Shown piece by piece: positions 1 through 12,684 of a DNA stretch of 64,000 nt (positions within the stretch are counted from its first letter, which is position 1; each line of letters opens with the position of its first letter). The position numbers and the translations under genes were made by a program. Source of the stretch: Leuctra nigra (Eukaryota > Arthropoda > Insecta > Plecoptera > Leuctridae); the NCBI GenBank assembly GCA_934045905.1, contig OW203762.1, forward strand, positions 39,347,702-39,411,701, read 5' to 3'. The notes below the pieces were generated by a model that saw nothing but the letters and a program-made list of their open reading frames with translations, was not told the origin of the DNA and searched no databases.

Positions 1-1875
1 TGGACGAAACTTGGAGGGCTGAGTGAGTTTCCTGGAACCTCGGGCTCAAGTAATTAACGGTTCTCACTAATTGTTAATACAACAACATGGCTGATTGTGG
101 TTCTGTTAAGACGCCATGTTAGAAACTGCTGGCGGAGACGAATGAGAATCAAGGTTCAATGAATTTCCTGTCTGTGGTAGATTATTTCATTGTTAAATTA
201 CGGAGACGTCGGATAGTGCTTTGTGCCAACCCAACACAATTCAACTTGCTGCTTGAAAAAGTTTCGATTGTACAAAACTTCTTTGGTTTTTGATCATTAG
301 TTTGACGTTTTCTTTTTCTCAACTTAACTTTTCTTGGAGACAGTTGAAATTTTCTCTGTACGTACAAGCCACTCCTCGGTAAAATACTGCTTCTCAAATC
401 TTACACTGTTTTGTACAGATAACTTTTCGCTAACCTCATCGTCATAATGTGATATCATTTCTCCAAAGTCTTCGGTAATCTTCACCATTCCATCCGCCAG
501 GAACTTTCCTAGTTCTGAGGTCGAACTTAACTTTATTTCACTTTTCATTTGTATAACAATAAATTGAATCTATTTAGTTTTCGAAGCACAATTGTATTAT
601 CTAGACAGGGTGGAAAGACAGGACGTGTACGACGTCCAGCCGCGATTGCAATGCGTTACTTGGATTGTTTTCACAACTGACTAAAGCTCTCCGAATGTAC
701 CAACTGTGTTGAAGCGATGGGGATGGTTTTACATGAAACAACTGGAGCAGGCATTGTTTGCTGGATCACAATGTAGGTTAGGCGTGTAGCACGGTGCTTT
801 GTAATTATTGAGGTCTGGTCACGACTGAGCAAACCTATTGCTGTCAGAATCACAAGTTGGTACGTCCCTTTCATGGACGGCATTTGTTTCGGGAAACAAT
901 TATATTACTCTGTTACATCGCTACTCCACGGATGTCGCGCTCAATAGGTGCTTTCTGACAATGCATGCTACCGGAATATATTGGTTCAATGGCGTTATTA
1001 TTTCGTCGTATTCCACCCCAATAGGCTAATAATATATCGATTTGTATGGAGGGCGAACTGAGCAGATATTATCTTGTTGAGGTGCCGTTGCTAGGGACGA
1101 TCGGTTTGTGTTTAGCTTAAGGTTCGACGCGTTTGTTTTGCAACATCGTCGTAGAGCGTTAATTTGATAGCGCCGCGACGCCGGAACAGACGCCTGGCGT
1201 CGGTCGGTTGCTACAATATTACCTCCATTCTGCTCGGGGTTAATATTTACTTGGCGACTTAGCACCAAGCAGACAGCCGTGCCGCCGCTGGCGGAGAGTA
1301 CATACACTAGTGCTTGGAAAACAGTGCTATTGCCAAATGCCGATTTCAGTTTAATTTACGACCGACCCAGACCCCCTTCGGCTGTGTTAAACAGATTTAA
1401 TGTCAGTTTATTCGTAACTAAAATCTACCGATGTTTGGAGAACTTATTACCTACCCTTATTTATCCCTTCTATACACACAGGGAATTTGAAGTCATAAAA
1501 TACACATCAGATATTCCGAGAAACCTTTTGAATACAACTTAAATTCGAATAGTATTTGTATGGCAGTCAGTAATAGCATTAAACTGTTTGTTTGGGAAGT
1601 GCTTCATCATTTCAAAATCGTGGTTTTATACTTATTATAGATTATGAACATTTCACAAACGGTGATGAGGTGTATACATTCGTGAAATAGAGAGTGAAAA
1701 AACAAACAAGACAAAAACCGAGCGAACATTTTGAAGGATAATATTAAATTGTCGAAACGTACCCTTATCTAATCCAAATATGAAGTGCCTGTCTTGGCCT
1801 TATAACTCCTACTTATATCTTAGAAAGACTATAACTCAAAACTTGAATGACAGTGTTGTTTCTCTTGTGTTGCAG
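1..1875. other. upstream/intronic sequence, no recognised exon
   Basis: AT-rich sequence lies before the first recognisable orb2 exon. That exon begins with a split codon behind a good acceptor, so this stretch is probably intron of the same gene, and the N-terminal exons lie here unrecognised or left of the window. No RNA gene or clear transposon end was recognised. A short minus-strand frame at 324-548 is listed separately. Confidence 0.5.
324..548 (-). CDS. small unrecognised ORF (74 aa)
   Basis: An ATG-initiated minus-strand frame starts at 548 and encodes a 74-residue, acidic/lysine-rich, helix-like peptide with no signal peptide or membrane segment. A second overlapping frame (to 182) continues with a very basic stretch rich in Lys and Arg, so a frameshifted or spliced small nuclear-type protein is possible. 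I do not recognise the family. It lies antisense to the presumed orb2 intron. It may equally be a chance ORF; there is no Kozak, splice or repeat evidence either way. Confidence 0.15.
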   Translation of the reverse strand: MKSEIKLSSTSELGKFLADGMVKITEDFGEMISHYDDEVSEKLSVQNSVRFEKQYFTEEWLVRTEKISTVSKKS

Positions 1876-2085
1876 GAAAGTCGCCCTTCTTCCCCAGTCT
1901 GGACGAGCAAGCGGCGCTGCTGGAGGACCCGGGTTCGCACATGGTCGACGGCCAAGGCATGCAGGCTCCGGCGCCTCCGCTGAGCTCGCCGTCGCGATCC
2001 TCCCCGCACAGCCAGGGCTCCGAGACCGGAGAGAGGTTCTCGAGGAAGGTGTTCGTCGGAGGTCTGCCGCCAGACATTGATGAAG
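1876..2085 (+). CDS. orb2: orb2 exon: linker and start of RRM1
   Basis: The acceptor is tgttgcag|gaaagtcg and the donor is gatgaag|gtatgac. The exon opens with two bases of a split Gly codon, runs through a Ser/Pro/Gly-rich linker (PSLDEQAALLEDPGS) and ends in the first strand of RRM1 (KVFVGGLPPDIDE). It is markedly GC-richer than the flanking introns. Confidence 0.9.
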
Positions 2086-5000
2086 GTATGACTCCGTATA
2101 GCGCGCATGACTCGTTGTCGCCAGGAAAGATCACTGTAATATAAAAGTATGTAAATGAAGATGTTAGCTGAACGGAAAAATTGTTGTAAAACCTTCGATA
2201 AATAACTGTCTCTCTAGATACACAACTGGTCTTACGTCGTTGATTGGCTGATGCTTACATATTTACGAGCTGTGAATCTGAAGTTGTCACTCTATTGAAT
2301 ACTTTTATAACTTATGCTTCCATAATATAATGGACAAGAGTAATACCTACAATATGGGTGAACAATCCCTTTACAAAACTTACACTATTATTTTTTATCA
2401 AATGCATATAGTAAATCCTGAGTGTCTGAGTGTCACTTTCAATGGCGTGTATTGTGCTTTCAGATGAGATCACCGCCAGTTTCCGCCGCTTTGGTCCTCT
2501 GGTTGTAGATTGGCCACACAAAGCCGAGAGCAAGTCTTACTTCCCACCCAAAGGCTACGCATTCTTACTGTTCCAGGTAACATAGATTTTAGAGCAAATA
2601 TTATATTTGGTGGCAGAAGACGGATTGATTTCTTTTTTTAATAATCTTATTTGAATTTCATTGTGTTCAGCAAAAATAAAGTAAAACTGAACATTTTACC
2701 AGCTAATATGGTATTGTATAATAATACATACGTCATAACAAACGTAGTATAAAATGTAAAAATACATTTGGTGGCAGAAGTAGGATTGATTTCTTTTTTT
2801 AATAATCTAATTTGAATTCCATTGTGTCCAGCAATAATAAGGTAAAACTGAACATTTTACCAGCTAATATGGTATTGTATAATTATACACACGTCATAAC
2901 AAACGTAGTATAAAATGTAAAAATACATTTGGTGGCAGAAGTAGGATTGATTTCTTTTTTTAATAATCTTATTTGAATTTCATTGCGTCCAGCAATAATA
3001 AGGTAAAACTGAACATTTTACCAGCTAATATGGTATTGTATTATTAATCATACAAACGTAGTATAAAATGTAAAATTACATTTGGTGGCAGAAGTAGGAT
3101 TTTTTTAAATGTCATTGTATTAGGATTGTAGGTACCTACATAAAAGGTTAAAATATACATATTTAGAAACAATGTTCACACATACGTACCTAATACTATT
3201 TTACAAGATTATGTTGAAGTATATTGTCTTCTATTATCATCATCAACTAAACCAGCGGTCGCCAACCGGTGGTCCGCGGACCACTGGTGGTCCGCGAGAA
3301 AATTTTGGTGGTCCGCAGAGAAAATTGGAAGTTTACTTTTAAGTTTCCATGCAATTTATTTAATTTAGAAAAATGGCACAACACAAATGTATTGAATTCG
3401 GACATGTTTCAATACGTAATAATGCCTTTACAAAGTATCTACCTACCAACTTTACGTATTCACTAGCTCTATAATGAAAATAATATCAGTTTCCGAGTAT
3501 TTTTCCAATACCTATAAGAGTTATTTTAAACGCTTTTTCTGGAAAAAAAAGTTGGCTGAAATAGCGTAGAAACGCGCCAAATGACTTCCTGAAAACCAAA
3601 AATTTCCGGGGCTAAGCGCCCCGGACCCGCTTGGTGCTGGGGGGCCCTCCCCCCAGACCCCCCATTGTCTCCCTCACCAATCGTATTTCCCGTCATACGT
3701 ATTTTACGCGCCTGAGTGGTCCCCGAGATATAAAATTGTCATATAAGTGGTCCGCGAGGTCCAAAAGGTTGGCGACCGCTGAACTAAACTGTGCAATGTG
3801 CACATTACAAAGGTTGAAGCACCTAATTTGACATATAATAAATGCAGATAGTTCATTAACCCCATGAGCATATTATTATATAATTAATGGTATTTCATTT
3901 GTTATCTCCTTTACACTAAAGACTAAATATAATTCACAATGATATATCACAAAATGATTGTGTCACACTAACTGTAATTCCTCCACCAGGACGAGACTTC
4001 AGTGCAACAACTGATCGATGCTTGCATCCAAGACGACGACAAACTGTACCTGTGCGTATCGTCGCCAACGATCAAGGACAAGCCGGTACAGATCCGCCCG
4101 TGGCGCTTGTCCGACGCCGACTTTGTCCTCGACGCTTCGATGCCGCTCGATCCGCGCAAGACCGTGTTCGTGGGCGGAGTGCCGCGACCTCTCAAGGCCG
4201 TCGAGCTGGCCATGATCATGGATCGACTCTACGGAGGCGTCTGCTATGCGGGCATCGACACAGATCCCGAACTGAAGTATCCGAAAGGAGCTGGAAGAGT
4301 GGCGTTCAGTAATCAGCAGAGCTACATTGCTGCTATCAGTGCTCGCTTCGTGCAGCTTCAACATGGCGACATCGACAAGCGGGTGAGAATTGCCTGATAT
4401 TCTCAATTATATTACTTTGTCAATTAAACAATCTTAACACCTATGTAAAGGTCAGATTTTTTCCAAAACTAATTAGCTAACTAAAGTTTTTTATAGTTTT
4501 TTAATGGCTGCAGAATTCAATCAATCTCCTACAATTGCATTAACAATAAATTATATTCATGATGTAGTTTCAACCTTATTTTTTTAATAATGTGCTATTT
4601 AACTTTATAGGAGCATAATGGTCTCTAAATATTGAAATGTTGTATATTTTAAATATGGCTTAAAAACCTATAATATGATGAGAATGTGAATTTCCAAATG
4701 TGTCTACATCCAAGTGCAGCTTGAATGCTTGTGCTGATTGTACTCTGATATTGCCAACAGGTTGAAGTGAAGCCGTACGTTCTGGACGATCAGATGTGCG
4801 ATGAGTGTCAAGGGCAGCGCTGCGGTGGAAAGTTCGCTCCGTTCTTCTGCGCAAACGTCACTTGCCTTCAGGTAAGTCGTGCTAAACAGGAACGGAAACA
4901 CACCCAAAGACAAACATAAACCTCTTGGCAATGTCCACTCCATGCTTTGGTTCATGACGGTACTTTTTGAAGCTCCTTTGATTATCTCCACTTACAGTCT

Positions 5001-5390
5001 AAAAAATTCCTTGACAGAGTTAGAATTCTTTCTGTTGTCTTGAAAAGTGTGTAATGAAAGTGTAATGAATAAAAATACATCATTGTTTTTGCTTGTTACT
5101 CACATTGTACGGTGACATTCAGAAGTTGTTAACTAATTTCCTAACAACACGGGGATCTGGAAAACAACTTCTGAATGTCAGTGTACATAAGGATTAATTC
5201 CCAACCCATTTCAATTGATGATTTGTTCTGTCATCTCGACTGATTCAATCTGACATCTACTTGTGTATTCTAGTACTACTGCGAGCACTGCTGGGCCACA
5301 ATCCACTCACGTCCGGGCCGCGAGTTCCACAAGCCGCTGGTCAAGGAAGGAGCAGATCGACCTCGAGCTGTACCATTTCGCTGGTGTTAA
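1876..5390 (+). CDS. orb2: Orb2/CPEB2-4-type cytoplasmic polyadenylation element-binding protein, C-terminal five exons
   Basis: Five exons join in phase: 1876-2085, 2464-2576, 3990-4382, 4761-4871 and 5274-5390 (stop TAA 5388-5390). They encode the last 314 residues. RRM1 carries RNP2 VFVGGLPP and RNP1 KGYAFLLF; RRM2 carries VFVGGVPR and KGAGRVAF. A C-terminal ZZ-type zinc domain follows, with ligands in MCDEC, CGGKF, FFCANVTC and YYCEHCW plus late His residues, and the protein ends FRWC. CPEB proteins bind U-rich 3'UTR elements (UUUUAU) and control poly(A) length and translation; the orb2/CPEB2-4 class acts in neurons and germ line. The arrangement and the ending fit that class rather than CPEB1/orb. 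The low-complexity N-terminal region is not in view, so the gene is 5'-partial here. All introns are GT-AG. The symbol is assigned by similarity recalled from family knowledge. Confidence 0.93.
2464..2576 (+). CDS. orb2: orb2 exon: RRM1 core
   Basis: The acceptor is tgctttcag and the donor is ttccag|gtaaca. It encodes DEITASFRRFGPLVVDWPHK through the RNP1 motif KGYAFLLFQ, and joins the previous exon in phase to restore IDEDEIT. Confidence 0.92.
2600..3110 (+). repeat. ~161-bp tandem repeat, three copies plus a partial
   Basis: The word tttggtggcagaag recurs at 2606, 2767, 2928 and 3081 (spacing 161, 161, 153). Almost the whole interval is repeated: cggattgatttctttttt, then the cattttaccagctaatatgg block. 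The fourth copy breaks off after about 30 bp. The array lies within one orb2 intron. Confidence 0.85.
3245..3789. mobile_element. non-autonomous hAT-type element with 8-bp TSD
   Basis: The element is 3253-3781. Its ends are cagcggtcgccaacc and ggttggcgaccgctg, perfect terminal inverted repeats of 15 bp. It is flanked by identical 8-bp duplications aactaaac (3245-3252 and 3782-3789), the hAT hallmark. The interior holds tandem ggtggtccgcg words at one end, a GC-rich palindromic block near 3607-3665, and no transposase frame. It sits in the orb2 intron before the RRM2 exon. Confidence 0.93.
3990..4382 (+). CDS. orb2: orb2 exon: inter-RRM linker and RRM2
   Basis: The acceptor is ctccaccag|gacgag and the donor is aagcgg|gtgaga. 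The exon encodes 131 residues in phase 0, including KDKPVQIRPWRLSDADFV, RNP2 KTVFVGGVPRPL, DRLYGGVCYAGIDTDPELKY and RNP1 KGAGRVAF. This is the most conserved CPEB segment and the strongest identification in the window. Confidence 0.95.
4761..4871 (+). CDS. orb2: orb2 exon: first half of the zinc-binding domain
   Basis: The acceptor is ttgccaacag and the donor is cttcag|gtaagt. It encodes VEVKPYVLDDQMCDECQG then CGGKFAPFFCANVTCLQ, supplying five cysteines of the ZZ-type domain. Confidence 0.93.
5274..5390 (+). CDS. orb2: orb2 terminal coding exon
   Basis: The acceptor is gtgtattctag. The exon encodes YYCEHCWATIHSRPGREF, then HKPLVKEGADRPR, and ends FRWC followed by TAA (5388-5390). It completes the zinc domain. 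Confidence 0.94.
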   Translation, partial: YYCEHCWATIHSRPGREFHKPLVKEGADRPRAVPFRWC

Positions 5391-6047
5391 CGTTGGAGCC
5401 TCTTAGCCCAGTAACATGCAGCCAAGCCACAAACCTTGCACTCTCGGCAACTAAGTCACTTCACAGCGGAGGGCGGACCGTAGGCTAGCAGCTGTCTCGT
5501 TGCTGTCTTTTTATAGATACAGAATTATTATATAGTACTAATATATAAAACATAACTAAGCATAATTATATTAATATAAAACGTGGTAGGTAACCATTTA
5601 CCCACCTAATCTTAGTATCTTTTAAAGAATGAGTCCTTCGATATGTCACCTGAAAGATTGTAATTAGGCAACTCAAATCTTTTTACTTCCTTGCCATTTC
5701 GCATGAAGCAAAGACGACTTCTCCCTCGGCCATCGTCCATGGGAGATTTGTAGCCGATCGATCGATTGGTATCTCTGCCAATGCTTTGTTGTGTCATTGT
5801 GAATGTTCAGGGTATTTGTAAATATGCATGGATAGTTGGATCTACTTTTATAACGGGCGTAAGGGGCGCGAGCTGCCATGCTTGGCAGAATTATCCCTAG
5901 AGAGCCTACGCTGAATGCGCTCCCACTTTCGTATATTACGTGCGCCACTCGGTGTAGATATGATAGATGTCATCTAGTTGTTCCTTAGGAGCGTTCATTT
6001 GATATTGGGAAGTTCGGCTTCCTTATTTATTTTTTGGGTCTCATTTT

Positions 6048-6057
6048 TGTAAATAAA
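6048..6057 (+). promoter_or_regulatory. Pumilio-type element overlapping an AATAAA signal
   Basis: TGTAAATA (6048-6055) matches the Pumilio consensus UGUANAUA and overlaps AATAAA (6052-6057). Another TGTAAATA lies at 5817-5824. This would suit a proximal polyadenylation site of orb2; function is inferred only from the motifs. Confidence 0.35.
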
Positions 6058-9000
6058 AATTTTTGCCACTGGCATACTTCTGCATGCACACGACAGTGTC
6101 AGCTGCAAGGTGTGCGTCTGTCGACTCGATTTTTGATACATTTCCTAGGTAACGTTTGACCTGAATTTTACATTAATTACAACATTTATACTCTTCATAA
6201 AAAGCATTGGCAGAGAAACTAAGATTAGTCTTTTTATAGAGCTTTCTCGGGCACATACATTTTTTAAGGTAAACGTCTTATTGGCCTTTTTGTCGTTCAG
6301 AAAGTGATAATTTGATAAAGTCATTACAACGGTTTTAAAATTTTCTATTGATATTTGATAAATTGATGTTGATGCAATGTCGATGCAACCTCCGACCTTG
6401 TGTCGTAGGTAAACCGCACGTGGTAACTAGTTAACCATTAGCATAATTTTATATATATATAAACAAATCATAATTAAGAATAATTATGTACCATAAAAAA
6501 CACATATAACCAAACATGTCCATATTTCCGGCATGAGCCAGAAGAAACCATTTAGCTTGTGCAGTTTCATTGACACTAACACTAGATGTTGTTAAATGTT
6601 GTTCTAGCAAATTTGCTCTTGCCTGCACCCTCCTGTACCTCTTCAGAAGACTGGTATAGTGCTCTTGATCACATCATCCTCTTACATTCATTACTTCGGC
6701 TCGGCATCCAAGTGCATGTTCGCGTGCTATTCATAAGTCTACGTCTAGTAGTGATTGTAACTAAATACTAACCGATTCTAACGAGGCTTCATGTGTGGTG
6801 TATTCATGGTGTGTGTCTTAACTAGAAGCATGTCGGTGAATGCGAGTTCTTGATTTCGTTCATAGCGGGCTTGTTTTTATATATTATCACGGGCACATAT
6901 ATACGTATAGAGTACGCCCACTTATGTGTAATCTGTGTGATATATCGATGCGTAAAAATACCAGTAGGAACTTTGCACGTATGTAGTCTTTTCCATAGAT
7001 TTGTATTTTTGAGTGTTAAAAGTTTTTTATACCATTGTTATCATATTAGTTAGGGGCGCATTAATGGCACCTATACGGGAAAAACTAAGTGTCCCTTTAG
7101 TTCTCTATTTTTCTCTCGTCTTTCTCAAATTATGGTTCTTCTGTCGGGTAAGAGGGAATCTGGTCTGGCGAAGGGCAATCGTCTCCTTGGAGCGAGGGGA
7201 CGAATCTTACTCATATCTACTTCACGTAACTAATAGAGTCCTTGCCAGTCAGCCCGAGTCTGCCTAAGTCGTGTTAGACCAAACCTCGTATACTCTTGCT
7301 GTCCTCGTCTAGCATGTGATCTCCTCATACCAAAGAAAATGTCAAGCGACTATATAGAAGATCGGTCGACTTTTACCACACGGCTTTTCATTCTAGATGA
7401 TTAATATTATACTACCTAGACATACTAACGATTTCTGTGACAACGTTTTACACAAACCACGAATGAAAGTGAATGCAACTAAATGCATTGTTTTTCATGG
7501 TTATTGTGTATGACTTAGTGCAGTGGGCAGTATCATCAATTCGACGATTAACTTTTACTACGAGAGCTAGGTGTATGGCTGTCAAGCACCAATATTTGGA
7601 GCTATTTGAAATTTTAATACATTTTTGGATTACAACTGTTTTTTGGTGTGTCTTAACATAAAAATCATCGACGTCCTAAATTTCCCCAGTATAATATTTG
7701 TAATGGTAGCACCTTTGCACATTAGGGTTTGCCTGGTTAGTTTGCTCTAGTCATCTGTTGGTACATAGAATCGGGGTTTGGTGTAGATATGCTGGTTCCT
7801 ACCGAGGGTACATAGGACATAGTAAGTTAATACCTATAATCAATGTAAAACAATTATTATTCATACTACCATTTTGGTACAAATAATTCATTTTATATCA
7901 CATTGTTTGTAAAGGATAAAATATTAAACCTAACATTTCCCTTTTGTACTATTTCTATAATGCTTTGAATTCCAAGGGATTGCTATAATTTATGCCTAAT
8001 TAATTAACATAATGTACGTATTTTCTTCTCCTCAAAGTGTCTCTTGGAGTTTTTGGCTTTGCTAGTTGTCGTGAACTTGTCCTACGTAGGCGTCTAACAT
8101 GGAAGACGCTTAGTCTTAGATAATTTAGATGCCATTCAAGGGGCGAACACATGTTTATACCGTATTGCTTTTTTCTACACAGAGTTCCAAACAAAGCTAT
8201 TTAGTTATATTACATAGCTTTTTTTCTAAAATCACACTTTTCTTGTTAATGATTTATTTTTTATTTTATATATGTAATTATATACATCATATTATACGAT
8301 TATATTTAATCATTTGACGAATCGACTAATATTCTTAGACACGTAATTAGTAACATTTTCTACTTTTCTTATACACGAAACTACTTTGTTATCTACACTT
8401 TGTTTTTATTAGTCAAATATTATATCATTTATTACATTACCCAATTTGTTCTGTTTGATTTTTTGTGTATTAAATGATTGAGCCTCACCGTTCTATTATG
8501 ATTGGCTAGATGATTGTGATCCTAGTGTGTAGTGATTTGATTGCGACCAACAAGTAGGAATGCTGCCAAGCAGTAAACTAGAAACTCCTCGGTGCGTAGG
8601 TTGGGTCGTGTCAGTAGGGCTTATACGCGAGTCGTATGCAGCGATCTTTATCGAGTTGCGAAAAGTACGCTTAGACCTAGAAGGAATGTTTCTGTCAGTC
8701 AAAAAAAGTCATCCACCTTTGGTAAGGAGAGAATTTTGGTCAGATGATAGACTGGCCTAATAAAATGTATCTTTTCTACAATTAGAGTAGCACGATTTCA
8801 ATACTACATACAAAAAAAATACGGTTGATGTTATGTGATAGTTGTATTTAATACAAAATCTACACGTGATTATTTTGTAGCCTTGGGTAACTTATTTAAC
8901 ATTTAGCACTATATTTAACTTTTAAAAAATCGTATATTGTGTACATATATTCCAGTGTGATGATTCCAATGTATTCTAATATAAACCTTTGAGTTGCGAA

Positions 9001-9425
9001 CGTGAATCAAATGTAGAATGCAGCACCAACACACTGATGTTAGATTGCATTCGGCACGGATTATAGTCCACATACGACTTTCTTTTTCAGTCGGTCAAAG
9101 TCACATTTGACAAACACATCATAATTAAATTAAAATTACAAATTAAATATACGTACTCGAATTTTGTATACTTGGAAATATGCCTAACATAATAACCTTT
9201 ATATTTCCTATTCAGATTGTGGACAGCATTTAATGCACTGTGGAAAAAAATATAGTACACAATGTTTTGAAACTTACATTTTGGCTCAATGTTAATTGGA
9301 ATCTATAAAATTTTGCTAGAGTTATTTAATAATTCTCGCAACAGGAAGTGCTGTCTGTCGGACCGTAAGCAACGGAATACAGGAAATATGTTGAATGTTG
9401 AAGAAAACTACTATCATTAGTTACC

Positions 9426-9431
9426 AATAAA
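9426..9431 (+). terminator. candidate poly(A) signal, orb2 3'UTR
   Basis: A canonical AATAAA in ccaataaaatatttc lies within the putative long 3'UTR. It is one of several candidates and is unproven. Confidence 0.25.
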
Positions 9432-11200
9432 ATATTTCTGAACGAACTATAGATTAACAGTTTTGAATTTTTGGAAAGTTTTTCTTGTAGAAATGATGTT
9501 CTTATACCTACATTCTACCATAGTGTGCATAATATCATGTACAAGAATTCAATACACCTTCTTTATGAATAATTCTCAATTTATATATGTGCATATCTAT
9601 TTTCTTATCCTATCGAAAAAATAATAATTACGAGCAACTGTAATATCCAATCAAAAATTACCAGAATGGGCAAGTAACTAAGAGTTGGAGTCATATTGTG
9701 TCATTCATTGTCCTGTGTGTATTTCACTTTATTAGAACTAGCCAATACTAATGATTGCATTCATCCAAAACTATGTGGTGCTTCATTTTTTATTGTTAAT
9801 CTTTTTTTATATATTATTATACTATAAAATTAAAACATAGTTGATTTCATACATTCGTGGTATGAACATAGTACCTACTACTATACTGTAATATACACAC
9901 TGTCAAAACACGATTGTCATGTAACCTATCTATGGCCAGGAGCATGTATTGTAAGACTTTATAGTAACAATGTGCAGTATTATTGTACACTGAATATTAT
10001 TACATAACATTTTAAATCATCTTTTCTCAGTAGGTAGGTAGGTACACGTAATATTTAACATTTTGCGTATGGTTTGCAGCCTTTTCTAGCCTGCAATACC
10101 AAAATATATCGGTGCATCTGGCAAAATCGTATCGTATGTACATTTTGGATCTCCATTAATGAAAACTATTCTATACAAATGCCAGATTGTCAATCACAGT
10201 TAATTAACTTGGCCTATTCGATTTTCAGTGGTCACTTACTAGTGAACTCTGCTCCATGCTGACCCCTAGTGCAATACCTGTTTTATCATTATGCAGTCTA
10301 GGAAGCCGCTATATTATATTTATATAAATCATGGGCCTTATGCAATATGTATCTTGGTTTTTAATACGATTGTGGAGCATGTTCACCACGCCTTGATAAA
10401 AACACTTAGTCCAGAACAGAATCTGTGAAGAGCAGCGACGTAATACAAAGTGTAACATATACACGAGGAGAAGTGTGCAACATTTGCTACGTTAAGTAAT
10501 AGTACCCAACAACAACATGTCTAACAGTGTGGTTATTTTTGGTGAAGCAGGGTTTTTCATAGAATTTATTTTAACATTTTATATGTGATCTTGCATTGTG
10601 TTTTTTGCATTAGAATACCATACAATATCACCTTGAGGTTCACTAAAGTTAATGTTTTCGTTTTGCTCATAATAATAATATAATAATATTATAAAAGCAC
10701 TTGTTAGTATTCTATTTTATACTACTATTCATGGGGTACTTTATGTGCATTTGAACCACTACCTGCTATTTTCATGAATTTTGTACGTTTTTCTAATTTT
10801 TTGTATTACCTACCCTGGGCGGCAGGGTTCAGCTTGATGTTAGTGGCACCTCTTGCTCAACCCAAAGCCCGACTTGCTTATTTGTACCGGGGAAGTTTTC
10901 CTAGTTATATTTGTTGGATATCAAACTTTTTATGTTTTATAAAATAATTATATAAAAAAATGTGAACTGTGTTTATTTGATAAATATTGGTGTTAATTCT
11001 TAATGACGTCTTGACTTTTATTGTATACCTAAGTTACAAGTTGTCCTTATAATATCCTTTTATGTACTAATATATTTAAATTTTTACTGTTATTTTACAA
11101 ACCATAATGCATTTATCAGAGGTTATCTGGTTTGTTGCTCTGGTTTAGTCATATAAGTATTCATACTACTATTTTACCAGTTGAGAACAAAAATTTGGAA

Positions 11201-11206
11201 AATAAA
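11201..11206 (+). terminator. candidate distal poly(A) signal
   Basis: AATAAA in ggaaaataaaactgc is followed within 100 bp by a dispersed repeat, making this a plausible distal end of the orb2 transcript. Motif evidence only. Confidence 0.25.
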
Positions 11207-11284
11207 ACTGCATGACTTGAATTGTAAAAGAACAGGACTGCCTGAAATTCAGGCAGTGTCTTTGGCAGCGTACTGATTTTTCTT

Positions 11285-11510
11285 TTTCTTTTGATTGGTT
11301 CAAATTTTAAAACAATTATTTACTGCTCGATTGAGCCGATCAATTTGAAAATTTTGCTAGGTCATCAAGACCAACGTTTTATCCAATTTTACAAAGTTTC
11401 AAACAAATCTTCCAACTAACTAAAAATTTTAAAAATATCTTCCAATTGGTCGAAAATCAAAATGTTACAATTAAGTTTACATTTTCCATGGTAATCGAGA
11501 CCAAGATTAT
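11285..11510 (-). repeat. diverged copy of the TAGGAAAACGCTCTG interspersed family
   Basis: The words gattggttcaaattttaaaa, gagccgatcaatttgaaaat and ttacaaagtttcaaacaaat match, with divergence, the reverse complement of the body seen at 19150-19500 and 48981-49580. The terminal words were not found, so it is a fragment. Confidence 0.5.
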
Positions 11511-12466
11511 TTCATAGTTTACTTTACACATTTACAGTCAAATCGGTCAAATAATAAACAGATTTGTTGCCATTTTAAGAGTTTTGATTTCAAAAGAGAT
11601 TCGAAAAGTACCACAATTACTATATTATGTGGAAGAGTGGACATTATGGAAATTGGAAGTTGTAATGAAAAACAGAAATAAGTTATCCTCGAGTGATTCG
11701 TGTTTGGTTTGAGATATTGTATTATTGGACGTATCGGTGCGATCGGTGCTCCTCGCTCATAAAAGCGTTTCAAGAGTGTTACGGTGTTACTAAGTATTTT
11801 TTTTAAACTGAACCCGCCTTCACTTCACCTCACAGCCGACCGATGCATATTTCACTGTTCCCATTGCCGTTTGCCGCACTCGACTGCGTCTACATCAACA
11901 AGGCTGTGGTCGCTTGTCATTTGTTGGAGTTTTGAGGTTATAATGTCAGAGCAAAACTTTTTTGATCCTTTTAATTACTTTGTATGATAAATTAAAAATG
12001 AATGGATATAATTTCTAGTCATTTATGAATGGATACGTAAGCCTAGGAGAGTGTTTTTTACTTCAACAATGGTTAAAATTAGGTGGAAGCTGACTGCTAC
12101 TCCAAATCGCCTATGGTTTGTTCACACATCATAACCTTTAGACACTTGTCCATTGATTACAAAGCAATTTAGCTGCATAATAATATTTGAAATGCTATTA
12201 GTTATTTAAATAAGTACCTACCCAGTTGCAGTCCACTGTTTCAATAGTAATGGTGTCGCGGTAGGAGCTCTGGCTTCAACCGTCTTGACGTCTCTGTTCC
12301 CCAATTTAACGGAGTGTAGGATATTCATACGTCTAGAAGTAGCAATAAGACAAATGTTACGTCCAGACTGAACTCGATTTGCCAAGGGTTAGGGGGGCTT
12401 GAAAGCTTGCCCCCCATGTAATGACTTGTTTATGATATTCACTATTTCATAGGTAGGTACCTAATT

Positions 12467-12684
12467 CACTTGACAATTCATAAAACGGTATTTGAAAGAA
12501 ATGGATTGTCTGAAAAAAATGTGACTGGCATCATCTGAGGAAGTCTATACTTACTCGTCATCTAGGTACCTACCTCTAGTAGGTGAGCTCTGATTTCATT
12601 GATAATAACAAGGATTGATTGTCAATGAACCTGACCAGCAGCTAATCTGTTTCGTTCAAATACCGTTTTATGAATTGTCGAGTG
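12467..12684. mobile_element. TA-flanked MITE (CACTCGACAATTC family), copy 1
   Basis: The ends cacttgacaattcataaaa and ttttatgaattgtcgagtg are inverted repeats of about 30 bp extending into acggtatttgaa. Length is 218 bp. TA follows the right end; the left TA is mutated. The same family recurs at 14998, 30788 and 42007. Short TIRs and TA targets suggest Tc1/mariner mobilisation. Confidence 0.85.

Larger units (their letters stand above)
5391..11206 (+). other. orb2: probable long 3'UTR of orb2 (extent uncertain)
   Basis: About 5.8 kb of AT-rich DNA without a convincing exon follows the orb2 stop. Several UUUUAU-type CPE words occur (first at 5508-5514), along with TGTAAATA Pumilio-type words and candidate AATAAA signals at 6052, 9426 and 11201. 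Long, CPE-rich 3'UTRs are typical of translationally controlled neuronal genes. The 3' end cannot be fixed without transcript data. Confidence 0.45.

Noticed and set aside
11519..11987. ORFs near 11.5-12.0 kb as a ZDHHC16 start exon
   Set aside because: No donor in the required phase and no similarity to the family N-terminus could be seen.
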